A stretch of 64,000 bases of DNA, from positions 1,550,001-1,614,000 of the forward strand of contig CANTUR010000126.1 of NCBI GenBank assembly GCA_947683625.1, in the 5' to 3' direction. The first letter of the stretch is position 1. Each line of letters begins with the position of its first letter. The notes below the pieces were generated by a model. It had not been told where the DNA came from and made no database searches. It was given only the letters and a program-made list of their open reading frames with translations. The position numbers were made by a program, and so were the translations under genes. The DNA is from Mallotus nudiflorus (lineage: Eukaryota; Streptophyta; Magnoliopsida; Malpighiales; Euphorbiaceae). Shown piece by piece: positions 46,489-56,858 of the stretch.

Positions 46489-48432
46489 TGTGGACACCGT
46501 CAGTTTCATCGTCCCGCAATAAAAGCCCAATGATGAGAAAGTTTGAGTTTTGAATGCAAAGAGAACCCGAGACTTCTCTAAAATCAACTCAGAAAGCCCA
46601 AACACTAATCTAAGCCCAATAATACCCTATCCAAACCCAAAACTGAGCTAAAGCCCAAGCTCATTGCCTCTTGGCCCAAAAGGCCTTGATCTGGCCCAAG
46701 CAAAAAGGCAATTGCCTCTTCACCCTGGGCATCGGTGAGGTGATGCCTCATTAAAGAGGCGACGCCTCTTCACACCTACTCTCTACAACATTTAATGCCA
46801 TTGATAACAGTGATTAGAGGCTCACTTGCTGAAGAGTTGGTCATTTTTTATCGTAAAAGAAAGGAAAAAAGCAGAAAAATGAGCATAGGGAATGAAAAAG
46901 AGTAATAGGAGAGGGTAAGAATGGTTTTTATGAAATTGAAAGAGGGAGAAAGTAAGAGGCCTTAAAAGAAAGAGCCAGGGGCATGAGAAAGGGGGTTAAA
47001 GAATTTGAAGGTTAGCAACTAAAAAAAGTCTAAAAAAAAGGACAAAAAGAGAGAAAAAAAAAAGAAAGGAAGAAGGAGGAGAAGACTTAGGAAGCTAAAG
47101 ACTTTGATTTCTTAGAGAAGGAAAGGAGTTTCTCTTGCATTCAAAGCCTCAAATCAATTAACAAATCTCTGAGGCTTTAGTTAGGAGTATAAAGCATGTC
47201 CAAGTCAGTAAGCTTCCCATTTCTTAAGCTTTAAGTCCTTTGTTTTCATTAAAAGTATTGATTCATTACTTTTGTGTTTGTATTCTTGAATTTTATTGCT
47301 TATTTAAAGTTATGTGAAGCATGATTGTATGAGAAACTAAATATTAATTGTTAATAGTTGTATATTCGCATATGTTTCTTATTTATTTGCATGATCATTA
47401 AGTTTCTTAAGATCTAAGAAATTTAGTCTATCTCTATTCCTATTGAAGAGGCGACGTCTCTTCATAGAAATGTAGCCCCTTCATGATAAGGCGATGGTGT
47501 CATCGCCTCCTGGTCAGGAGGTGATGCCTCTTTGAAGAGGCATTGCCCCCTGACTAGCATTCTGCTTGTTTATGTCTTGATTTTCAGTTATTATCTTGCA
47601 TGTTTGGCATTATTTCCTTATATAATTTGTTATATTTCTTGATTTTATGCATGATTACCATGTTTGATCAATATAGTTTCCATGTTATATTATTGTGTTA
47701 TTTAATGGATTATTTATGAGTTCATTCTTATTTTTTTATTATTTTTATGAATATTATTTGTTGATTATTTGTAAATAAAGTTGTTGTTGTGGGATAGAAC
47801 TAATTTATATTTGTTACAAGAATCATTTAGTGATTCTTTCATCACTCAATGATTATTTTGCTAATTTTTAAAAGTTTTTAATTTGTATAATTAATTAGTT
47901 TCTTTTCGGTTTATTTTTGGTTTATGTATGGTTTATTTTCAATATTTTTATGTTTATTTATACCAAACGTTGTAATCCTTAATCCCTATCTCTTTTATTT
48001 GGAATGAATGGTTGTAAATTGTTTTTATTTATTTTATTTGTAATTGAATGTTAGGGATATAAGCATGAAATGGGACTAATGTGTAAACTTGGGATAAAAT
48101 ATAAAATTGGAAACTAATCACGATTAGCATGTTAATAAGGAAATAATTTGATAATCAAAGGTAATAAAATACAAAATATACACGGAGGCCAACCACAAGG
48201 TTGGGTGAGCATTCCAAAAGCCCATACCCAATTTCTAAACCCGATCTCTGATGATAGCTTCTGAGAACCTTCATGGAATCTAGTTGTTGTACAGTGTGTC
48301 CCTACTTTCATCCTAGTGGTGACTCCATCTCTGTTTTCGGCCCAAGCCCACTATATATTTCTAGTGAGCCCCGAGCTCGCACAATGTTGTGGTCGCCAAC
48401 ACTTAGGCACGCGACCAAAACCGCTGCCTACA
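46489..48432 (+). repeat. 3' LTR of Tat copy 2
   Basis: 1944 bp, TGTGGACACCGTCAG to CTACA, followed by the TSD CATAT. Palindromic motifs at about 46700-46775 and 47445-47560; the second cluster holds about 78 bp (47483-47560) not found in the 5' LTR. The two LTRs differ at many scattered positions, so the insertion is not recent. Confidence 0.92.
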
Positions 48433-48713
48433 CATATGAATCTAAAACCATTCCATTTGACTATATGAATTCCACATCCCTTCATTTGTTTTAGTGTATT
48501 GCAATGGTATACTTGAATATGTGAAATATATCATGTATTTGGAGTATTATAAAATTGAAAGTTAGTCAATAAATAAATATGTAAAAAATTAAATTTAGTT
48601 GATTTATTTACATAAGTAACTATAGGGACTAAATTAAGCTTTTGCATAGAAGGAGGATTGATTTGAACTTTTGCTTGATATTTTATTAAAATATAATATA
48701 ATAGGGATATTGA

Positions 48714-48715
48714 TG

Positions 48716-48750
<35 letters not shown>
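48714..48750. repeat. (AAT)n microsatellite
   Basis: About eleven ATA/AAT units inside the chromovirus-type solo LTR. Confidence 0.9.
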
Positions 48751-48755
<5 letters not shown>

Positions 48756-50658
48756 TAAATAAAATAAATAAATAAAAGGGAAAAGGGGGCTGGAGACGTG
48801 GAAGTAGGAAGGAAAAAAAAGAAAGGAAAGAAAAGATAAGGAAAAGAGGAAGAGAAGAAGAAGAAATGAGAAAATTCTAGGTTTTTCTAATTTAGCAAAG
48901 GTAAGTAAATTCATCTTATTTTCTTGTATAATTCTTCCATCTTAATAAGTTGATCATGCTAATTAGAAAGAATTAGCAAGGGAAACAAGTTAATTGAAGA
49001 ATTAAAAAAGAAAATAAGTTAATTGATTTGATAATGAATATAGTATTTTTCATGCTAAAAATTTTGGTTTATAGCTGTAGATTGCACTCTAATTTTTGAG
49101 GCCATAAAGGCAAAATTAGGAGAAGTGAAAACATGAAACTTATGGGTGTATGTCTCATCTAGATGTTTATAAAAGGGTTTTGTGAAATATTAAGTATGTG
49201 AAACTCTATGGAAGTTTATTTGGGATTGGCTTGGATAACTATTCCATCAGGGTACTTGATGTTGATTAATTATTTTGAGGATGTTAGAGACTGATTTAGA
49301 TAAAGTGATAAACATGAGTTTTGTTCCTTTATATGTTATCGAAAACCATGTGATGCAATTTTGTGAAATAATAGGTGTGTTATGAGAAATCATCCTTGGA
49401 GTGGGACTAGTTTTGCTTGTAATGTCTACAGGTAGTCTGGTATTCCTTACTTAATATGAGAACATTAGAGGCTGAATTAGACAAAGTGTAAAACATTAAA
49501 GTTGTTCATTTATGTGTCAATGAAGTGAATGAAATTTTTTTTTGCAATTATGCTTGTATAACGTGAGAAATTCTAAATTTATTAAGACCTGCTCAAACTG
49601 TTTCTATGCAAAGCACATGTCTGAATTCAAAAATTCACCATTTATTGTGCAGGGCATATATTAAGTTGATTTTTGGATATTTTGTAGCTTTGAGTGTCTA
49701 GTTTTTGTTAAAAATTGAATAAAGTAATTTGGATTATTTTGTAAAAGTTATTCACTCTCAGCTCGAGTATGGTCAAGCTGCCTAACAAGGAGGAAAATAT
49801 GCATAAATGTTAAGTTTACACATATACAGAACATATCTCAATTGTATACCAAACATAAACACTCAGTGTAAATATATTTTTTTTTATTCAAACATATGTT
49901 ATATTTTAGGATCCCAAAGTATTGGTGAAGCTTGTGAAGGTGATTCAAATCATCCATAGAGTGTTTGGCATCTTAAAGAGTGAGTATAAATATTGATTGA
50001 ATTCTTGGATGAAATTGTGTGATTAAGGTGAATTTCCTTTTGATTCTTTAAATTATATAGTTTGCTTATTGATTGATTATATCTATACATAAGTGTTTAC
50101 AATTAAATGCAAATTCATATGTGAGCACTTGCATATGGATATAAAAGGATGTTGTGACTGGCTTGGCAAATATTTGCAAATCACATGGCAAATGCAAATA
50201 TTCATTAATTTTGCAAACAAAATCAATGAATATTTCATTAGCACTTACATTTGAATGATTCGTAATAGTATTGTGATTTAATATAATTTGTTTGCTTCTT
50301 GTGCCTTTAGAATTTAATTAATATTTATATTCATCGAGTTACGACTCACCAAATCGCAATTATTTTTCAAATACTAAAGTTTGAAGCATATTGTATTATA
50401 AATAAAGTATGGAGCAAAAGTCACCGGCCGAACTCTCACTCTCTCTCTTTGTATTATAAGCATACACTTAGACAAAAAGGATATGTTTTGTATTTATTTT
50501 AATTATAACTCTTATGTATTATAAAAATAAAAAAATTGTGTAATCTTACGTGTGCTTAAATAACATATGGACTTTGTTAATCATGATATGGTTAAATTAA
50601 TATGTTAAATAAAGACTTGGACTATTTTAATAGCAAAGAAATAGGGTGTTACAAATTG

Positions 50659-50720
50659 ACCTCATGAGAAGTGTATAAATCAAATTTGTGACTTTTCTTT
50701 CAACTCAAATGCCATGCTCA
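50659..50720. repeat. Duplicated module, expanded copy, block 5
   Basis: 'cttttctttcaactcaaatgccatgctca' matches 59088-59119. It ends in the target site of the next insertion. Confidence 0.65.
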
Positions 50721-51350
50721 TTTTTTTTCAAATAACAATTAGAGATTTTATTTTTTTTTTTTAAAAAGGAGATATATAAGAGCTTACAAAAGATATAACT
50801 TAAAATCTAACCAAATCTATGAACTAAAAATAGTTTCTAAGACTAACATAGCAAATAGTCTAAGAAAATTATAGAAAATTAAGTACAAACTCAACATTCA
50901 AACCAGATGCGGGTATGGTCCATGAACCTAATGTGTGCTCAGCTCCAAGCAATAGAAAGATACACACAATTCTACTTCTATTCTATGGAGGGATAGACAT
51001 CTGAAATCGAGTTTAAGAGATACATCAAGTTTAAAGAGTAAAATAGATTTGCATCTCTAATTTCTTCTTGCCATGCAAATGAAACCACAATATGTCAAAA
51101 CATATCAAAATAGCTATTTATGAGAGAAAATCCACACAAATTTTAAAAAATATATTCATAAAATGTGTTTAAAACCCATATAGATTTGCAATCTAATCTC
51201 AAATCATATAGATTTACTAGTAATAATTGCCAAAAAGGCCAAAAACCACCCAAGAAAATATGGGCTATTTGATTAAAAAAAAATTAGAGAGAGAAACTAA
51301 AGGAAGAAGAAGATGAACAAGAAAAGAGAGAGGGTATTCGAAAAAAAAAT
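50721..51350. mobile_element. Mutator-like MITE with about 10-bp TSD
   Basis: 630 bp between GCCATGCTCA (50711-50720) and GTCATGCTCG (51351-51360), which agree at eight of ten bases. The compact module has a single GCCATGCCCA at 59110-59119. The ends TTTTTTTTCAAATAAC and the inverse of GGTATTCGAAAAAAAA form a short TIR of about 16 bp. No transposase. Confidence 0.65.
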
Positions 51351-51700
51351 GTCATGCTCGTTATGTTTATTAGTACAATGATTAGAACATCATATTCAAC
51401 CTTCAAACCTAGTTTCGAATTTTTTTTTTTTTTCTTCTCTGGACATGTATCTTCCCTCTGTCAAGTTAAAACATAAACATACAACTCATACGTATGAAAA
51501 AAAAAAAAACATATTTGATACACCTTTTTAGTTATTCCGATTAAAATTTGATTCATAATTTAAAATTTTTATTTAATAAAATTAACATACGGTTTAATTT
51601 TTTCAAAAACAGTGAAATTGATTATATAAATTATGCAATTTCCAATATTATTATGCCATGATGAGACTGTGACAAGGTATAATAATAATCATAATAATAA
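51351..51700. repeat. Duplicated module, expanded copy, block 6
   Basis: Aligns with 59115-59455, for example 'atgattagaacatcat', 'tttgatacacctt' and 'tattatgccatgatgag'. It ends in an (AAT)-rich tract in both copies. No coding signal. Confidence 0.8.
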
Positions 51701-51825
51701 TAATTATTATTATTTTAAGGTTTATAATAATAATAATCTGCTTTATTTCTTATTTGCGCTTCGCCGATACGCTCAGCTCCATAATTATGTCCACTTATTA
51801 ATGTATATGAGTCATACACAACACA

Positions 51826-51895
51826 TTTCTAACAGTGGTTGATCAAGGAATCTCTACACTGAATTTGAAATGGGCAGACAATAGTTTGCAATTTT
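51826..51895 (-). pseudogene. N-terminal scrap of a second CNL-type NLR gene
   Basis: On the minus strand this reads CPFQIQCRDSLINHC followed by a stop. It lines up with residues 5-19 of the intact CNL (CPFQIQCGDALVNRC), with the following Trp codon changed to a stop. The start codon region differs, and similarity stops on both sides, although a short upstream piece (atagtttgcaa) also matches. It is a remnant of a tandemly duplicated NLR. Confidence 0.65.
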
Positions 51896-52369
51896 GAGAA
51901 AACAAGACAGATACGAAGATATTGATAGAAATCTAGCATCAGAATGTAAAATTGTAAAGCTTTGTGATTGCGCAGTCACGAATTTGCTGGTTCACTAGAA
52001 CTAATTATAGTTTAGGTGGAATTTGGGATAAGGTAATTGGTTGTTTTCATTTAAATCACATTTTATATTTGAATTGTGATATATATAATTATGTCAAATT
52101 AGTTGTTAAAACTTTTTTATAATTTTATTTGTATTAAATCGAATTAACTAAAACTCAATAAATTTTGAATACTAATAAATTAAATGAAAAAATTTTAAAA
52201 ACAGCATAGATAATGGAAATTTTCTCAGGATAAAATTCTTACCACCCACTATAACTGCTTGACACCTGGATAACACTAATGATGTATCACTTGAAATACA
52301 AACGTTTACAGCGAGAGAAGTCAGTGGTGACTTCTTTTTAACGGGCGGAGTTTGGAACTAAAAAGGCAG
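51896..52369. other. 3' flank of the CNL gene
   Basis: AT-rich. 52040-52195 resembles 58060-58220 and may be a dispersed repeat. Probably contains the 3' UTR of the CNL gene, but no clear polyadenylation signal was assigned. Confidence 0.5.
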
Positions 52370-55093
52370 TCAAGTGTGATCATCACCATGTGTACTGAGA
52401 TTCTCACGAAAACAGGATCGAAAAACAGCTTCGGCAGCATCGTTCTCCCATTGGACTTGATCCCACCAATCTATATTTGCTTGGATGATAACATTTCGTC
52501 CCTTTGCACTTGTAGAGTTCAGTGGGAGCTTCTTGAGCAATGGGCATCTTAATACAAAGATTTCATCAAGAAGAGGTAAGGTCAAGGCTTTCCAATATAT
52601 ACTCTTCAGCTGCTGCAGATCCTCTAATTTCAAGAATTTAAGTCTTGAAAATGGATTTAGAGTTCCATCATCGTCTACAATCTCATGCAACTTTCTGAAG
52701 CTAATTATTTCTTCCAATTTTCTAGATCTTGACACATTCAAGTTGGTAAGATTTGGAGCTAGAATAAGCCATGTCAAGTCTTGCAAATAAAGGCATGCAG
52801 ACACTGTCACTGTGTGAAGGCTATGAAAGCATATATCTCTCAAGCTTACTGAGTCGGAGAGATGATTAAGTACTTGGGTTTTTCTTCCTTGTACCATGGA
52901 GGCTAAGTTCACCTCTTCTGGGTCACCAAAATCTAAGGTTGCTTTCGGATCCATGACACCCTCAAGACTGATATGTAAAGCTTGGGTATAGCTTAATAAT
53001 TTGTCGCTGCTGAAAAAATGTTGGAACACAAATGCATGTCTTATGGTGACGCTCAGTACTCTAAGATCTTCTGAGCTCTGCAATTCCTCCACACTTACTT
53101 GATGATTGGCTGGAAGCGTATTGCTTTTGTCTTCTAACCCACAAATTATACCACAATTGAACATTCTCAAGACCTGCAACGATGGCAGATTGGATACCAT
53201 GTGTCTTGGAACCTTATTCAGGTTAATATTCCCATCCAGATTCAAATATTTAAGCTTTTTTAGCTTCAATAACTCACAAGTCAGTTCTTTAAGCTTCGTT
53301 CTAGCTAAATTAAGATACTGCAGGGAAAGTAATTCTGAAATTCCAGCAGGCAGATCTTGCAATGCAGTATATGACAAGTCTAAAACTGTTAGTGCTTTCA
53401 TGAATCGAAAGAAGCCATTTGAGATCAATCTCAACCTCTGATTCCCACAGAGAAACAATGTCAAAAGATCAGGGCATACAGGCATTTCTGTGAGTTGCTC
53501 TATTCTGTTCTCCACCAATGATACTCTTCTTACACCTTTCCATCTTTCAATCTTTGGAGCTTGCCTTAATTGAGCACCTGCCTTTACGAAATAATTTTCC
53601 TTCTCTTTTTCAACCTTGAATGCTATCCACAAAGCCATCTCACGTATCATATCATGCATTTTTACATATTTGCCTTCATCTTCCAACAGACATGCGTGAA
53701 CAAGTGTACCGATTATGGTATATCCCTCATTGACAGCATCCACCTGACTATGATCATCCCAGAAGTTTTCACAAATCCAATATTCAATCAATGCACTTTT
53801 CCGAATTTTGAATTCCTCCGGAAACAACGTACAGTACAAGAAACATGATTTTACTTTATCATTTGGTAGGCTATCATAACTGAACTTTAAAGTAAGAAAC
53901 ACTTTATCTTCCATGCCTTGCAGATCATGGGAAGATTTTCTCAAGATTTCAAGAGCATGTCTCCACTCTTGAAGTGTCCTCCTACAAGCCATAGCACGAG
54001 CAATGGTGATGAGTGCTAGTGGCAAACCATCACATTCTCTAGCGACATGTTCAGCAACAAGAGGGATCTCTGGATCTGCATGAAGAGTGTCTTCCCCTAC
54101 CTTTTCTTGAAACAATTGCCAAGCTTGTTCCCATTCTAAATGCTTCACTTTAATCCTCTTATGAGCATCCATTTTGCTGCACACAGCCTCAGAACGTGCT
54201 GTGAACACAATCTTTGATCTTTCTTGTCTGCCCGGTAAAGGAACTCCAACTTCTTTAAGCTCCACTCGCTCCCATATATCATCTAACAGCAATACAAACT
54301 TCTTTTTCTGCAATATCCTGAAGATGTCTTCAGCTTTCTCAGAAAAATTTTTATCTGGCCACTGCAGATTATTTGAAAGGCCAATCCTACTTGCAATCTC
54401 TTCTTGAACATTTTCTAGCCTCAAATCCTTAGAGACCAACACCCAAATCACCAAATCAAAATCATGGGGTGTGCTAAGGAACCTGTTATTGATTTGGGTT
54501 AAGAGTGTAGTTTTGCCAACTCCTCCCATGCCGTATACGCCAAGAATTCCCACTTCTTCTTCCATCAGGCAGTTCCACAGTGTATCTAACAAAAACTCCA
54601 ACCCCATTGTAGGCTCGCAGGGCCTTTCAACCATTGCTTCTCCTGGAATTCTGCCAGTCACCACTTGAAAAATTCCTTTGCTCTTTAGAGCAGCCACATC
54701 TTTCAATCTTTTGGCAACTCTTTTACCAAATAAGTAGCGGGAGTTGCCGTTCTTGAAGCAGCAACAGTACCCTCCAAGACATGATGATTTCTTTATTGTT
54801 TCTAGGCCATCATCTTTATCAAACATCTCATCAACCTCATTTATCTTCTCTTCCACCCTTGAAATCCATCCCTGGACTTGTTCCAGGCGCTTCATCGACA
54901 GGCGTTGCTCTTCAAACCTGAGCCTTTGAATCACATCATCTCTTAACTCTTTTAGTTCCTCTGTTTCAGTCTGCAACTCATCAAGATTATCCTCGAGTTG
55001 GCACATGTATGCTGCTTGTCCAGCAGTGAAGTCCCAACAGCGATTAACCAAGGCATCCCCACATTGAATTTGAAAAGGGCACACGTTTCCCAT
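52370..55093 (-). CDS. CC-NBS-LRR disease resistance protein, RPS5-like (907 aa)
   Basis: Intact single-exon intracellular immune receptor. A coiled-coil region (about 25-100) precedes the NB-ARC: P-loop GMGGVGKTT (188-196), RNBS-A FDLVIWVLVSKDLRLENVQ (212-230), kinase-2 FVLLLDDIW (266-274), RNBS-B SKIVFTAR (293-300), GLPLA (356-360), RNBS-D CFLYCTLFPE (417-426) and MHD (479-481). Leucine-rich repeats follow from about 535 to 880. The N-terminus MGNVC offers Gly2 and Cys5 for myristoylation and palmitoylation, as known in RPS5-type CNLs, so it may be anchored at the plasma membrane. In this class the receptor senses pathogen effectors, often through a guarded host protein, and triggers cell death. 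The length is normal (about 890-910). The start is the only Met giving the acylation motif. The effector it recognises cannot be inferred. Plus-strand frames over it are shadows. Confidence 0.95.
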   Translation of the reverse strand: MGNVCPFQIQCGDALVNRCWDFTAGQAAYMCQLEDNLDELQTETEELKELRDDVIQRLRFEEQRLSMKRLEQVQGWISRVEEKINEVDEMFDKDDGLETIKKSSCLGGYCCCFKNGNSRYLFGKRVAKRLKDVAALKSKGIFQVVTGRIPGEAMVERPCEPTMGLEFLLDTLWNCLMEEEVGILGVYGMGGVGKTTLLTQINNRFLSTPHDFDLVIWVLVSKDLRLENVQEEIASRIGLSNNLQWPDKNFSEKAEDIFRILQKKKFVLLLDDIWERVELKEVGVPLPGRQERSKIVFTARSEAVCSKMDAHKRIKVKHLEWEQAWQLFQEKVGEDTLHADPEIPLVAEHVARECDGLPLALITIARAMACRRTLQEWRHALEILRKSSHDLQGMEDKVFLTLKFSYDSLPNDKVKSCFLYCTLFPEEFKIRKSALIEYWICENFWDDHSQVDAVNEGYTIIGTLVHACLLEDEGKYVKMHDMIREMALWIAFKVEKEKENYFVKAGAQLRQAPKIERWKGVRRVSLVENRIEQLTEMPVCPDLLTLFLCGNQRLRLISNGFFRFMKALTVLDLSYTALQDLPAGISELLSLQYLNLARTKLKELTCELLKLKKLKYLNLDGNINLNKVPRHMVSNLPSLQVLRMFNCGIICGLEDKSNTLPANHQVSVEELQSSEDLRVLSVTIRHAFVFQHFFSSDKLLSYTQALHISLEGVMDPKATLDFGDPEEVNLASMVQGRKTQVLNHLSDSVSLRDICFHSLHTVTVSACLYLQDLTWLILAPNLTNLNVSRSRKLEEIISFRKLHEIVDDDGTLNPFSRLKFLKLEDLQQLKSIYWKALTLPLLDEIFVLRCPLLKKLPLNSTSAKGRNVIIQANIDWWDQVQWENDAAEAVFRSCFRENLSTHGDDHT

Positions 55094-56858
55094 ATGCTTA
55101 TGTATATAGTTTGCAAGAATTTGATGAACTTAGAACAGAAATGTGGAAGAAGAAAAGAAGAAAATTTTGACAGACGAAGAAGAGATGCTTTTAGTATCTA
55201 TTTAACAGGTTAACATAAACATTAATATATGGCTAGAAAACATTACGCTGAGCTTATAATTAATTAATCTTCATTCTTGTTGAGCTTTGAAAATTCAATT
55301 TGAATTTTCAATCTGAATTTTCACATGAAAAAAAATTCTACCCTAGAATATTTTATCACGTAATATAACTTGGTCCATCAAAAGCTAAATTGTGCTGTGC
55401 AGTTTGGACTCTGAAGCAATAACTTGACTTTCACTTCAAAAACAAAGCATTAAAACACAACCTGGAAACAAGCATTAATAAAATATTAATAAATTGACCA
55501 AAACCAATACGTAATTGATTTTGATTGAATAGTTCAATGGCAGGTTAACAAGACCTCTCAGCTTCGAATGCTACAAGTGGATGTCTTATCTTCCAATAAC
55601 TTCAAATGAATTGTGCAGGCCCAGACAAGGAAAAACAAAATTGAAATTACAGTTTTGGCCTACAATGACGTTGTCGTCGACATTGAATTGGAAGAAGAGT
55701 GTTACAGTAATTTGATGCGGACAGCTACAACAATCAAATCATTAAACATGAAGACAAACATTAAGGCGATGATCGGTTTATAGAATAGAAAACGCATAGA
55801 ATAAAATTATAATTTTTAAAGGATAGAATATATATTTCTAAAATAGCTATTTTTAAATAAATATTATTTTATATTTTAATTTATAATTTAGGATTATTAT
55901 TTTATAAGTAGATTTAAATATAAATAATATTGATATTCTTATTAATAAATTTTATTATTAATATTAAAATAAAATAATTATATATTGACAATTGGTAAAA
56001 AGATTATAATTATACTTAATTAATGTTTTTATTTTTAAATGAAACTAACCTTGTAAATATGTAAAATCAAATTTTAGTTTTAAATTAATTAGAATCATTA
56101 GATGACTTTTATTTTTAAATTCAAAAAATTATAAACTATATATATAATAATATACAAATTTCAAAATAAATGTAAATATGTCATTACATAATAATAAAAC
56201 TATAAGTTAATTTATTTTAGGTTCTATCCTACTTTAATCGTTAAAAAAAAATTTTAAAAATTTTAATACATTAAAAAATTAAAATCATTAATTCCATATT
56301 CCTAAATTATTTTTAAAAATTTGAAAAATAATTTTTTTAAAAAAATTAAAATAACACAAAAGGCTTAAAAAATTGAAAAGATCGATTTATTTTGTAAGCA
56401 GATTATAAAGGGGTAAAAAGTCTAAAACGTCAATTTATCCGTAAAATGAAAAAAAAAAAAAAAAAAAAAAAACATCAATGTATCTGCTCTTACTCTGATG
56501 ATGGTCCAAGTGGATCCCCTATTTTTATCTTTGCTCATAAATTTTATGAGGAGTGAAAGTAAAAATGGTTTATTTCAAAGGTAAAGATATATTTTTTAGT
56601 TTTTAGAAAAATGACTATTATTCAGAAATTGTTGAATTATTATTTTATAGAATTGATATTTAATAATAAAATTTAAACCAAAATAATAAATAGTTATTTT
56701 ATTATTAATTTATTTCACGAATAAAATATGAACTAAGTAATGGAGATTTATGCAGTAAAATAACTCAATAGCAAGTTTATATAAGCTGTTTTGTTTTCCA
56801 TGTTCGGTTCTGGCCTTTCATCTTCATCTTCAAATTCTGGTAGTCGATTTTGGATATC
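55094..56858. other. Upstream region of the CNL gene and AT-rich spacer
   Basis: Contains the promoter of the minus-strand CNL gene. A weak TATA-like ATTATAAG (minus strand) lies near 55250-55257. A poly-A run is at 56449-56471. No further gene is supported. Confidence 0.5.

Larger units (their letters stand above)
31732..48432 (+). mobile_element. Tat-lineage Ty3/gypsy retrotransposon, copy 2, complete (16.7 kb)
   Basis: Paired LTRs, a primer site, gag, protease, RT, two RNase H domains, integrase, two antisense genes, minisatellites and a polypurine tract are all present. The TSD CATAT is perfect (31727-31731 and 48433-48437). The second, plant-type RNase H after the usual one, the size and the antisense coding region all point to the Tat branch (Ogre/Retand relatives). 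All sense frames contain stops. It sits inside the solo LTR 31657-50653. Confidence 0.92.
31657..50653 (+). mobile_element. Chromovirus-type gypsy solo LTR, split by Tat copy 2
   Basis: The left piece 31657-31731 starts TGTAACATCC. The right piece 48438-50653 ends GGGTGTTACA. These inverted ends are typical of Tekay/Del-like and related gypsy LTRs. Flanks GATTG (31652-31656) and AATTG (50654-50658) form a near-perfect 5-bp TSD. Net length without the Tat insertion is about 2.29 kb. No internal gypsy sequence of its own is present, so it is a solo LTR. It contains a (TAA)n run near 48717 and a purine-rich stretch at 48770-48870. Confidence 0.75.

Noticed and set aside
48531..48914. 127-aa minus-strand Leu/Ser/Phe-rich frame
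   Set aside because: It is produced by the (AAT)n and purine-rich tracts of a solo LTR.
52352..55213. Plus-strand frames of 61-111 aa opposite the CNL gene
   Set aside because: Shadows of the minus-strand coding frame; no motifs of their own.
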